The notes under the pieces were generated by a model. The model saw only the letters and a program-made list of their open reading frames with translations. It had not been told where the DNA came from and did not search any database. A stretch of DNA of 64,000 nt from Nonomuraea candida (GTDB lineage Bacteria; Actinomycetota; Actinomycetes; Streptosporangiales; Streptosporangiaceae): contig NZ_JOAG01000015.1 in assembly GCF_000725485.1 (NCBI RefSeq), positions 310,001-374,000 of the forward strand, read 5' to 3'. Of this stretch, positions 23,721 through 31,665 are shown one piece after another (position 1 is the first letter of the stretch; each line of letters opens with the position of its first letter). Both the position numbers and the translations under genes were made by a program.

Positions 23721-24545
23721 TCAGGGGGTGCGGACGGCGGTGACGACCACCGTGGCGTAGTCGACGGTGATGCGGCCGCCCAGGGCGTCGATGGCCGCGC
23801 CGGCCCCGGCGAGCACCTCGTCCAGGGTGTCCGGCGGCAGCCGGGTCAGCAGGCCGAACGTGGGCATCAGGTCCAGCCACTCGGCCCGGGTGTAGGAGGT
23901 CTGCCAGTCGAACTGCCACTGCTCCGGCTCGCCGAAGCGGCCCACCTCGCGCAGGCCGCCGGCGGCCTTGGTGAGCAGCGGCTGGTAGGCCTGCACGGCC
24001 GTCTGACCCTCGCGCGGCGGGACGATCGGCAGGTCGGGGGCCGCCCGGCGGAGGATCTCGGTGACGACGGCGGCCACGGTGGGAGGCTGGTCGGACACGT
24101 GCCAGAACGCCGCCATCCTGCCCCCGGGACGCAGCACCTGCGCCGCCTTGGCCGCGCCGGCGACCGGGTCGACCCAGTGCCAGGCCGTCCCGGCGATGAC
24201 CGCGTCGAAGGTGCGGCCGGCGGGCTCCCACGCCTCGAACGTGGCCACCTCGACCTCGGTGCCGCCGCGCCGGGTGACCTCGGCCATGCGCGCGTCGGGC
24301 TCGACCGCGAGCACCCGGCAACCGGCCTCCTGGAACTGCCGGGCCTCGATGCCGGTGCCCGCGCCGACGTCGAGGACGTCGTGGCCGGGGCTGGCGGCGA
24401 TGATGCGCCGCACCATCGCGTCGGGATAGCGGGGCCGGGCCCGGTCGTAACGCTCGGCGTCCTCGCCGAACGACTCCGCCACGTGCCTGGCCTTGTGGGG
24501 TTCCTGCGGGGACGTCGGCGTCCCCGGCTGAGCTGAAGTGGGCAT
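23721..24545 (-). CDS. Class I SAM-dependent methyltransferase
   Basis: The 274-residue frame has the UbiE/type-11-like motif I VLDVGAGTGI (residues about 56-65), motif II/III region FDAVIAGTAWHWVD, and a proline-rich N-terminal tail. Small-molecule methylation is likely; the substrate is unknown. It converges on the PKS-Ole operon with a gap of 98 bases, so it is a neighbour and not a member of that transcript. Confidence 0.88.
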   Translation of the reverse strand: MPTSAQPGTPTSPQEPHKARHVAESFGEDAERYDRARPRYPDAMVRRIIAASPGHDVLDVGAGTGIEARQFQEAGCRVLAVEPDARMAEVTRRGGTEVEVATFEAWEPAGRTFDAVIAGTAWHWVDPVAGAAKAAQVLRPGGRMAAFWHVSDQPPTVAAVVTEILRRAAPDLPIVPPREGQTAVQAYQPLLTKAAGGLREVGRFGEPEQWQFDWQTSYTRAEWLDLMPTFGLLTRLPPDTLDEVLAGAGAAIDALGGRITVDYATVVVTAVRTP

Positions 24546-24644
24546 GCGCCCACTTTAGGAATCGGCCCTGTGCCGGTCAATCCGGTTCCGCCACCCGCGA
24601 ACGGCCGGCCGGCCCGCACGCGCGGGCCCGGCGGCGCGCGAGTC

Positions 24645-24735
24645 AGACAACGGGCGGGCCAGACAGCGCGCGGGTCAGACAGCGCGCGGGTCCGGCGGCG
24701 AGGGCAGGCGGCGAGGGCAGGCGGCGCGGGGGTCA
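24645..24735. repeat. Short direct repeats between methyltransferase and propeller genes
   Basis: Three imperfect CAGACAGCGCGCGGGT-like units are followed by two CGGCGAGGGCAGG units. They fill the upstream half of the gap and end at the stop codon of the following leftward gene. Confidence 0.6.
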
Positions 24736-25851
24736 GGGCAGCAGGCGCACCGGGCCGGCGTCGATGGGGATGCGGTACAGCGCGTACGGATGGCGGCGCA
24801 GGTCGCGGCCGTTCTGGAACCGGGCCTGGCGGTGCAGCTGGTTGGCCGTGACGTACACGTACCCGTCGGTCACCGACAGCGTGTCCGGCCACAGCAGCCG
24901 CGGGTCGTGCACGAGGGTCTCCATCGTCCCGTCGGGATGGCGTCGCAGGACGGCGTTGTGCTCCCAGTTCGTCATGTAGACGCGGCCCGCGTCGTCGGAC
25001 TCCAGCCCGTCGGCCGCCCCGCCCCGGTCCCCCTCGTACGCGACCGTGGCCGCGATCTCCTCCTCGCTGAGCGAGGGATCGGTCAGCGCGTCGGCCGAGA
25101 CGCTGTAGAGGCTGCGCGACAGGAGCGGGCAGTAGTAGAGGCGGCGGCCGTCGGCGGAGATGGCGATGCCGTCGGCGCCCATGGTGACCGGCTTGGGCGG
25201 GCCGTCGGGGGGCCGTTCCATGAAGGGGCGGCCCTCGACCAGCGGCACGAAGCCGGGCGGCGTCTCCGCCTTGGTGGTGGGATCGTCGTGCAGCCGGCGC
25301 CGGGCCTGCCCGGTGGCCAGGTCCACGACGATGATGCCGTTCGGGCCCTTGTCGGAGGAGTCGGTGATGTAGGCGCACCCGCTCTCGCCCTTGCGCAGGT
25401 CGAAGCGCACGTCGTTCAGGTACGTCGTCCCCAGCGCGACGTCCGGCTGCAGGTGGACGACCTGGGCCACCGTGTCGTCGGCGAGGTCGACGCGGACCAG
25501 CTTGGGACCGCCGGGCCGGGGCGGCCGGAACAGCGGGCTGCCGGTGTCGAGGATCCACAGCCGGTCGAGCGGATCGACGACCACGCTCTGCACGGAGACC
25601 AGCCGGCCCGCCTCGTCGCCGGCCTCGCCGTTCCACCGCTCGTCGGGGTACGGCACCGCCTCCCCGTCACGCAGCTCGACCACCGTGGCGGTCACGTCGT
25701 CGCCCCACTTGGGGAAGTTGACGAAGATCCGCCCCCGGCGGGAGACCGTGACCCCGGTGGGCATCGGGCCCGCGGTGAAGGCGTGCACGAGCTCCAGCTC
25801 GCCGAACGGTTGCTCGCTCGGTTGCCCGCCGGCGCCGTTGGGAAGCGTCAT
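24733..25851 (-). CDS. Major royal jelly protein (Yellow)-family beta-propeller protein
   Basis: ATG at 25851 gives 372 residues without a signal peptide. Family landmarks are VDPLDRLWILDTG, GTTYLNDVRFDL, CAYITDSSDKGPNGIIVVD, MGADGIAISADGRRLYYCPL and the final VTANQLHRQARFQNG. The MRJP/Yellow fold is a six-bladed propeller; bacterial members are mostly uncharacterised, sometimes annotated as gluconolactonase-like. A small-molecule-binding or lactonase-like cytoplasmic role is possible. No operon partner is evident. Confidence 0.85.
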   Translation of the reverse strand: MTLPNGAGGQPSEQPFGELELVHAFTAGPMPTGVTVSRRGRIFVNFPKWGDDVTATVVELRDGEAVPYPDERWNGEAGDEAGRLVSVQSVVVDPLDRLWILDTGSPLFRPPRPGGPKLVRVDLADDTVAQVVHLQPDVALGTTYLNDVRFDLRKGESGCAYITDSSDKGPNGIIVVDLATGQARRRLHDDPTTKAETPPGFVPLVEGRPFMERPPDGPPKPVTMGADGIAISADGRRLYYCPLLSRSLYSVSADALTDPSLSEEEIAATVAYEGDRGGAADGLESDDAGRVYMTNWEHNAVLRRHPDGTMETLVHDPRLLWPDTLSVTDGYVYVTANQLHRQARFQNGRDLRRHPYALYRIPIDAGPVRLLP

Positions 25852-26071
25852 CGCAGATCACCGCCGCTCGTCGTTACGGTCCTGCGACCCGCCTGCCCCG
25901 CGCGCCCACCCGGAAACCCTGGCCCGCCCGCCCCTCACCAGCCCCGGGACCGGGGCTTGACGCACGCCGGCCCGGGCTTGCCGGACCCCGCGCGCACGAG
26001 GGCGGCGTGCGGCAAAGCCGGCGCAAAGGATCCCCCGCCCGCTGCGGGACGGGGAATCCGCGCCCGGCCGG

Positions 26072-26263
26072 TCACAAGGGGCGCTTGGTGCCCGACTCGC
26101 CGTCGGCCAGCACCGTCACGCCCTGCGGGGTGCGGACGACGGTCGCGTCGGTGGACGCGCACGGCCCGTCGTCCGCCTGCGCCGGAACGGTGCCCAGCGC
26201 CAGCACCGCGACCAGGGCGGCGGCGGAGGCGGAAGCACGGTGGATCCAGGAACGGGTCTTCAT
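26072..26263 (-). CDS. Small secreted hypothetical protein (63 aa)
   Basis: ATG at 26263, behind GGGAGAG, starts a clear Sec signal peptide (MKTRSWIHRASASAAALVAV) with likely cleavage after AQA near residue 30. The mature part is about 33 residues, with a single cysteine and a TVVRTPQGVTVLADG segment. No family was recognised. It sits alone between the propeller gene and a response regulator gene. Confidence 0.65.
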   Translation of the reverse strand: MKTRSWIHRASASAAALVAVLALGTVPAQADDGPCASTDATVVRTPQGVTVLADGESGTKRPL

Positions 26264-26351
26264 TGAACTCTCCCAGTCGGCCGATCGTCACGGCAGTGCC
26301 GCCTCCCAGCATCGGCCCTCACCCGCCCGCCCGTCCACCCCCGGCCGGGCC

Positions 26352-26996
26352 TCACCCCTGGAGGTAGCGCAGCACGGCCAGCACGCGGCGGTGGTCGCCG
26401 TCGGAGGGGGCCAGGCCCAGCTTGGTGAAGATCTGGGAGACGTGCTTCTCCACCGAGCCGTACGACAGGAACAGCGTCTCGGCGATGGCGCTGTTGGACC
26501 GGCCCTGCGCCATCATGGCCAGCACCTCGCGCTCGCGCGGCGTCAGCAGCGCGAGCGCGTCGGCGCGGCCGCTGGCGCCCATGAGCTGGGTGACGACCTC
26601 CGGATCGAGCACGGTCTCCCCCGCCGCGATCCGCTCCAGCGCGGACATGAAGTCCTTGACGTCGGCCACCCGCTCCTTCAGCAGGTAGCCGATCCCCCGC
26701 GCGCCGCCGGCCAGCAACCGGGCGGCGTAGCGGGTCTCGATGTACTGCGAGAACACGAGCAGGCCCAGCTCGGGCCGGTCGCCGCGGAGCCGGATCGCGG
26801 CGCGCAGGCCCTCGTCGGTGTGGGTGGGCGGCATGCGCACGTCGACCACGGCCACGTCGGGATCGTGCTCGGCCACGGCCGCCACCAGCGCCTCGCCGTC
26901 GCCGACGGCGGCCGCCACCTCGTGGCCCCGCGTGGTGAGCAGCAGGCTCAGGCCGTCTCTGAGCACGACGGAGTCCTCGGCGATCACGATGCGCAT
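26352..26996 (-). CDS. NarL/FixJ-family response regulator
   Basis: ATG at 26996 (inside the kinase gene, 13-base overlap) gives 214 residues. Receiver: MRIVIAEDSVVLRDGL, phospho-acceptor Asp52 in VVDVRMPP, Lys in YLLKERV. HTH: LTPREREVLAMMAQGRSN and SVEKHVSQIFTKLGL. It forms a two-component system with the overlapping upstream kinase. A different start would lose the receiver's first strand. Confidence 0.94.
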   Translation of the reverse strand: MRIVIAEDSVVLRDGLSLLLTTRGHEVAAAVGDGEALVAAVAEHDPDVAVVDVRMPPTHTDEGLRAAIRLRGDRPELGLLVFSQYIETRYAARLLAGGARGIGYLLKERVADVKDFMSALERIAAGETVLDPEVVTQLMGASGRADALALLTPREREVLAMMAQGRSNSAIAETLFLSYGSVEKHVSQIFTKLGLAPSDGDHRRVLAVLRYLQG

Positions 26997-28237
26997 GCGG
27001 TGTCCGTTCGGGCGCGCAGGGGCAGGTCGACGGTGACCACGGTAGGCCCTCCGGCGGGGCTGTGGATCTCCAGGACGCCGTCCACCACCCGTACGCGGTC
27101 GGTCAGGCCGCGCAGCCCCGACCCCGAGCCGGCCGCCGGGTTCGTCCGCCTGCCGAGGGCCGCGCCGCCGTCGCCGTCGTCCCAGACGCGCAGGCGCAGC
27201 CGCCCGTCCTCGGCCCGCACCCGTATCGCGGCCTGGCCCGCGCCGCTGTGCTTGGCCACGTTGGCCAGCAGCTCCGCGGTGCAGAAGAAGGCGATGGCCT
27301 CCACCGCCGGCGAGGGGCGCTCGGGCAGGTCGGCGTCGAGGTCCACGGGCAGCGGGCTGCGCGCGGCGAGCGTGGCCAGCGCGACCTCCAGGCCCTTGTC
27401 CAGGGCGGGCGGCAGGATGCCGCGGATCAGGTCGGTCAGCTCCGACAGGGTCTCCTTGGCGTTGCGGTGCGCGCTGTCGAGCAGGGCGCGGGCGCGCTCC
27501 AGGCGTTCCGGCTCGGCGGCGGCGTCCAGCTCCTCCTGGGCCATGCCGAGGGTCATGGCCAGCGCGGTCAGGCGGGCGGCCGTCCCGTCGTGCAGGTCGC
27601 GTTCGACGCGGCGCAGCACGGCGGCGGCGTCGTCCACGGCCAGCGCCCGGGTCTCCTCCAGGGTGCGGATGCGGGCCTGGCCGGGGGCGGGGCCGAGCAG
27701 CGTACGGGCCAGCAGCCGTTCCGGGGCCAGCGCGGCGTGCACCCCCCACGGGGCGAGGAGCAGCAGCCCGGCCCCGGCCAGGGCCAGGAGCAGCGCGGCC
27801 GGCCAACTGCCGGGCGCCAGGGCGGGCAAGGAGAGCGACTGCCACCACAGCGGGCAGGAGAGCAGCACCAGCCCGAGCCCCCACAGCCCGGCAACGGCGG
27901 CGAGGGCGAGCACGGCCGCGGGCAGCCGGACCAGGGCGTGGATGACGGCCCGCCAGCCGGCCACGTCGCCGAGCGCCACGCCCAGCCGGTTCACCAGCCC
28001 CCGGCCCGGGCGGTGCGGCGCGGGCGCCGGCACCGGCACGCCCGCCAGCGCCCGCGCCAGCGCCCGGTTGGCCGCGCCGAGGCGCCTGGCGCCCACGACC
28101 AGCCCCGCCAGCAGCGGCAGCCCGACGATGTTGGCCGAGGCCAGCACCGCGAACGCGACGACGAGCAGGTAGCCCAGCCCGAGGACGGCCATCAGGGCCG
28201 CGCTGAGGGCGTAGGCGAGTTCGCGCCAGATCCGCAC
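26984..28237 (-). CDS. Sensor histidine kinase (HisKA_3) with N-terminal sensor membrane region
   Basis: The 417-residue product starts with a membrane domain of four to six hydrophobic segments over residues 8-170 (putative DUF-type sensor region of actinobacterial kinases). The phospho-acceptor helix is VERDLHDGTAARL with His216. ATPase motifs: AELLANVAKHSGAG, DDGDGG and GSGLRGL. No extracellular domain is apparent, so an intramembrane or envelope signal is inferred. It is coupled to the downstream response regulator. Confidence 0.93.
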   Translation of the reverse strand: MRIWRELAYALSAALMAVLGLGYLLVVAFAVLASANIVGLPLLAGLVVGARRLGAANRALARALAGVPVPAPAPHRPGRGLVNRLGVALGDVAGWRAVIHALVRLPAAVLALAAVAGLWGLGLVLLSCPLWWQSLSLPALAPGSWPAALLLALAGAGLLLLAPWGVHAALAPERLLARTLLGPAPGQARIRTLEETRALAVDDAAAVLRRVERDLHDGTAARLTALAMTLGMAQEELDAAAEPERLERARALLDSAHRNAKETLSELTDLIRGILPPALDKGLEVALATLAARSPLPVDLDADLPERPSPAVEAIAFFCTAELLANVAKHSGAGQAAIRVRAEDGRLRLRVWDDGDGGAALGRRTNPAAGSGSGLRGLTDRVRVVDGVLEIHSPAGGPTVVTVDLPLRARTDTACAS

Positions 28238-28410
28238 CGGCTTGCTCCTTTCCGCTCCTCCGTCCAGCGTGCCGAGCCGGCGCCGGGACGGCCACCCGGT
28301 GCACCCCTGGGGGATGTCCGGAGGGCGGGACGGCGGAGCTTCCCTAGGCGCGCGGGCGGGGGCGCGGGCGAGGGTGGACCCATGACGCGAACAGGATGGA
28401 GGAGACGGGC

Positions 28411-29997
28411 ATGAACGGCAAGATCACAGGCAGGATCGCGGGCGGGTTCACGGCCAGGGTCACAGGCCTTGCCGCCGGGCTGGCGCTGACGGCGCTGGCG
28501 GGCACGACGGCCGCTCCGGCGGCGGCGTCCACGCCGGCCCCGGCATCGGCCCCGGCGGCGGGCACGTCCTCAGGCCCGGGCGTGGCGGCCCCGGCATCGG
28601 CCCCGGCGGCGGGCACATCCTTAGGCCCGGGCGTGGCGGCCCCGGTGACGTGGCGGCCCTGCACGGGTGAGGGCGTCCCCGAAGACATGGAGTGCGGCTC
28701 GATCGAGGTGCCCGTGAACTGGGCCAGGCCACGCGGGAAGCAGGTCAGGCTCGACCTGGCCAGGCTGCCCGCCACCGAGCCCGCCCGCCGGATCGGCGGT
28801 GTGCTCGGCGTGCCCGGCGGGCCGGGCTCCGACGGCATCGAGGACCTCAAGCGCGCGGCCGGCGGCCTGACCGAGCTGCGCCGCCGCTTCGACCTGCTCG
28901 CCTACCGCCCCCGCACCTCCGTCTGGGCGGCGAGCTCGCCGGCGTCGTGCGCGCGGCCGGGGGCGACGCTGTACGAGCCGCGCCACCGCAGGCAGCTCGA
29001 AGCCCTGGCCGCGACGATGCGCAAGGCGTTCGAGCGGTGCCGGGACGACGACCGCACCGGCCTGTTCTCCCACCTGGACTCCCTGTCCGTCGCCCGGGAC
29101 ATGGACGCCGTCCGCCGGGCGCTGGGCGAGGAGCGGCTGAGCTTCATGGCCAACTCGTACGGCGGGGTGGCCGCGGCGGCGTACATCAGGCTGTTCCCCC
29201 AGCGCATCCGGGCCATGTACGTGGACGGGGTGGCCAACCAGATCGAGGGCTGGCCCACGTTCAACCTGCTGACGTACGGCAACGCGCAGGAGACGCTGAC
29301 GCGGTTCGGCCGCTGGTGCGCGCGGACGCCCGAATGCGCCCTGCACGGCGAGGACGCCGCGGAGGTCTGGCGGGAGCTGACCCGCGCCGCCGACCGTGAG
29401 CCGATCCCGGTCACGTCCGAGCAGTTCGGCCCGGGCGAGCTGACGGGCTGGCACCTGCGCAGCTTCGGCTTCGGCCCTGACCCCGGCCCCGGCCACGTCC
29501 GCTGGCTGGCCTTCGCCGAGGCGGTGGACAAGGCGCGGCGCGGGGACGGGTCGGGCTTCGCCGAGCCCGTGCTCGGCAACATGCGGGTGTGGGCGATGCC
29601 CGCGATTCTCGCGATGACCTGCGGCGACCAGCGCGGCTACACCGGCTGGGCGGAGCTGCGGGACTACCGCAGGCAGATGCGCGAGATCGCGCCGGACTTC
29701 CCCTCCGTGTCGGCCGACGCGCTGGGCTGCACGGGCTGGCCCGAGCCGGTCGCCAACCCGCCCCGCCCGCTGGACGTACGCGGGGTGCCGCCGGTGCTCG
29801 GGGTCGGCACCACCGAGGGCGACCTGCCGGTGACCGAGCACTTCACGAAGATGGTGCCGGGTTCCGTGGTCGTGGGCTACGAGGGGCCGGGGCACGTGAT
29901 GTACCTCCAGGGCAAGAAGTGCCCGATCGCGCACGCCACGGCGTACCTGACCGACCTGCGTCTCCCGCCTCCCGGCACCACCTGCCCCGCCGAGTGA
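28411..29997 (+). CDS. Secreted alpha/beta hydrolase, tripeptidyl aminopeptidase-like (S33-like)
   Basis: ATG at 28411, with GGAGGAG seven bases upstream, is preferred to the upstream ATG and gives 528 residues. A signal peptide covers residues 1-40. The body resembles Streptomyces tripeptidyl aminopeptidases: oxyanion loop VPGGPGSDG, nucleophile region MANSYGGVAAAA, catalytic His in GPGHVMY. Two family signatures are altered: the nucleophile elbow has Ala instead of Gly two before the serine, and the DPRGxGxS block is replaced by YRPRTSVWAAS. Activity is therefore uncertain. Confidence 0.8.
   Translation: MNGKITGRIAGGFTARVTGLAAGLALTALAGTTAAPAAASTPAPASAPAAGTSSGPGVAAPASAPAAGTSLGPGVAAPVTWRPCTGEGVPEDMECGSIEVPVNWARPRGKQVRLDLARLPATEPARRIGGVLGVPGGPGSDGIEDLKRAAGGLTELRRRFDLLAYRPRTSVWAASSPASCARPGATLYEPRHRRQLEALAATMRKAFERCRDDDRTGLFSHLDSLSVARDMDAVRRALGEERLSFMANSYGGVAAAAYIRLFPQRIRAMYVDGVANQIEGWPTFNLLTYGNAQETLTRFGRWCARTPECALHGEDAAEVWRELTRAADREPIPVTSEQFGPGELTGWHLRSFGFGPDPGPGHVRWLAFAEAVDKARRGDGSGFAEPVLGNMRVWAMPAILAMTCGDQRGYTGWAELRDYRRQMREIAPDFPSVSADALGCTGWPEPVANPPRPLDVRGVPPVLGVGTTEGDLPVTEHFTKMVPGSVVVGYEGPGHVMYLQGKKCPIAHATAYLTDLRLPPPGTTCPAE
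28537..28638 (+). repeat. 51-base direct duplication after the signal peptide
   Basis: Two 51-base copies differing at only a few bases encode APASAPAAGTSSGPGVA and its near twin. The duplicated part is the Ala/Pro linker of the secreted hydrolase. The frame is kept. Confidence 0.9.
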
Positions 29998-30043
29998 GAT
30001 CCCACGGCCCCACGGCCCCGCACCCCGCCCCGCCGCGGCCGCG

Positions 30044-30505
30044 TCAGGGCGGGCTTTCGGTGATCTCCTTGATGTGGGCGTTGCGCAGCAGGATGAGCCT
30101 GGTCAGGTAGCGCCGCAGCACGAGCGCGTCGGCCAGGGCGCCCAGCGGGCCGGCGGGCGCGGCGAAGTCGACGACGTCCGTCATGAGCGTGGCCTCGCCG
30201 CCGTGCGCCGGCTCGAAGGCGTGCTCGTGGCGCCAGCGCCGGAACGGGCCCGCCACCTGCTCGTCCACGAAGGACGAAGGCGGGGTGCAGGCGCTGATGG
30301 CCGAGGTCAGGTGCCAGGTGAGGCCGAAGTGCCGGGCCCGCCAGGTGACCTGGTCGCCGAGCGTGAGCTGCCCGGAGGTGACGCCCGCGACCGCCCGCTC
30401 GCCCGAGCCGCGCATGGAGGAGGCGTGCACGTCCACGGACAACGACGCGGCGAAGACGACCTGCGGGGGTGCGAGCACGAGGGTGCTCACCTCGAAACGC
30501 GACAT
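30044..30505 (-). CDS. SRPBCC (START-like) family protein
   Basis: The 153-residue frame opens MSRFEVSTLVLAPPQVVFA, the usual first strand and helix of the SRPBCC fold, and continues with GDQVTWRARHFGLTWHLTSAI, DEQVAGPFRRWRHEHAFEP and TLMTDVVDFAAPAGPLG. Relatives are annotated as cyclase/dehydrase or cell-division inhibitor-like. The fold binds hydrophobic ligands in a cavity; the ligand is unknown. It shares orientation with, and lies 31 bases downstream of, the nitronate monooxygenase gene. Confidence 0.85.
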   Translation of the reverse strand: MSRFEVSTLVLAPPQVVFAASLSVDVHASSMRGSGERAVAGVTSGQLTLGDQVTWRARHFGLTWHLTSAISACTPPSSFVDEQVAGPFRRWRHEHAFEPAHGGEATLMTDVVDFAAPAGPLGALADALVLRRYLTRLILLRNAHIKEITESPP

Positions 30506-30536
30506 TCCCGGATCTTAACCGTGCGGCCGGGGACCG

Positions 30537-31496
30537 CTACGGGGTGGTGAAGCGGGTGAGGAGCTTGGCGGCGGTGGCGAAATCGGCGACCACCTCGGCG
30601 GCGGTGCGCTGCCGCTCCACCAGGCCGACCGCCTGGCCGGCGTAGACGTAGGCGGTGTCGAAGTCGCCGGCCGCGCGGGCGTCGGCCAGCTCGGCGCGGG
30701 CCGCCTCGTCGCGGGCGAGGGCGTCCTCGCGCCCGTCCCACCGGTCGAAGAACGGGTTGCGCAGCGCCCGGCCGCCGAACTCCGGCGGCCAGGCCAGCCG
30801 CTGCGCCACGTCGAAGACCCGCCCGTACGCCGTGCCCGTCTCGGAGGCGTTCAGCACGCGGGTCCTGGCCGCCTCCGGCAGGGTCGTCTCGGCGCAGCCC
30901 AGGAAGGCGGTGCCGGCCCAGCCGCCCTCCGCGCCCGCGGCGAGCACGGCGGCCAGGCCCGCGGCCGTGGCGATGCCGCCGGCCGCCAGCACCGGGACGC
31001 GCACGGCCGCCAGCACGCCCTGCAGCAGGGGCAGCGTGGCCACCTCGGCGCGGCCGTGGCCGCCGCCCTCGCCGCCCCTGGCCACCACCACGTCCACGCC
31101 CGCCCGCTCGGCCGCGCGCGCCTCCCCGGTGGTGCCCGCCTGGGTGGCCACGGTGATCCCGGCGCGGCGCAGCGGCTCGACGTACGGGGCGAAGTCGCCG
31201 TAGCTCACCGACACCAGGGCGGGCCGGGCCGCCAGCACGGCGTCGAGCTGCTCCGGGTTGCCGGCCAGGGCCCAGGCCATCAGCCCGATCCCGTACGGCC
31301 TGCCGCTCGCGGCGGCGACGGCGGCCTGCTCGGCGATCCACGAGGCGGAGGCGCCGGCCGGCACGCCGAACATGCCCAGCCCGCCGGCCGCCGACACGGC
31401 CGCGGCCAGCCGCCCGTCGCCCACGCCCGCCATGGGCGCTCCCACCAGCGGGACGTCCACCCCGAACCGCTCGGTCAACCACGTGCGCAGCAGCAT
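30537..31496 (-). CDS. Nitronate monooxygenase / FMN-dependent TIM-barrel enzyme
   Basis: ATG at 31496 has GGAGG six bases upstream; an in-frame GTG at 31502 is too close to that site. The 319-residue product shows the family's GAPMAGVG near residue 20, the His-containing ARGGEGGGHG, and the phosphate-binding AAGGIATAAG and GTAFLGCAET segments. The family oxidises alkyl nitronates or acts on enoyl substrates with FMN. The loop ALRNPFFDRWDGRED is typical of actinobacterial members. It probably shares a transcript with the SRPBCC gene. Confidence 0.9.
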   Translation of the reverse strand: MLLRTWLTERFGVDVPLVGAPMAGVGDGRLAAAVSAAGGLGMFGVPAGASASWIAEQAAVAAASGRPYGIGLMAWALAGNPEQLDAVLAARPALVSVSYGDFAPYVEPLRRAGITVATQAGTTGEARAAERAGVDVVVARGGEGGGHGRAEVATLPLLQGVLAAVRVPVLAAGGIATAAGLAAVLAAGAEGGWAGTAFLGCAETTLPEAARTRVLNASETGTAYGRVFDVAQRLAWPPEFGGRALRNPFFDRWDGREDALARDEAARAELADARAAGDFDTAYVYAGQAVGLVERQRTAAEVVADFATAAKLLTRFTTP

Positions 31497-31665
31497 CCTC
31501 ACCCCTCCTGTGAACCCACGATGCCGGTGGACCGTCCCTCAGTAAATCGTACAAATCGGTGATCTCGGGCGCTGTTCACCTCCATGCTCCTCGGGCAGCG
31601 CCCGCCGTTCGGTCGCAGGTCACCCGCACGCCCTTGACTGCCCTGACAGAAAGTCGCTTCATCCC

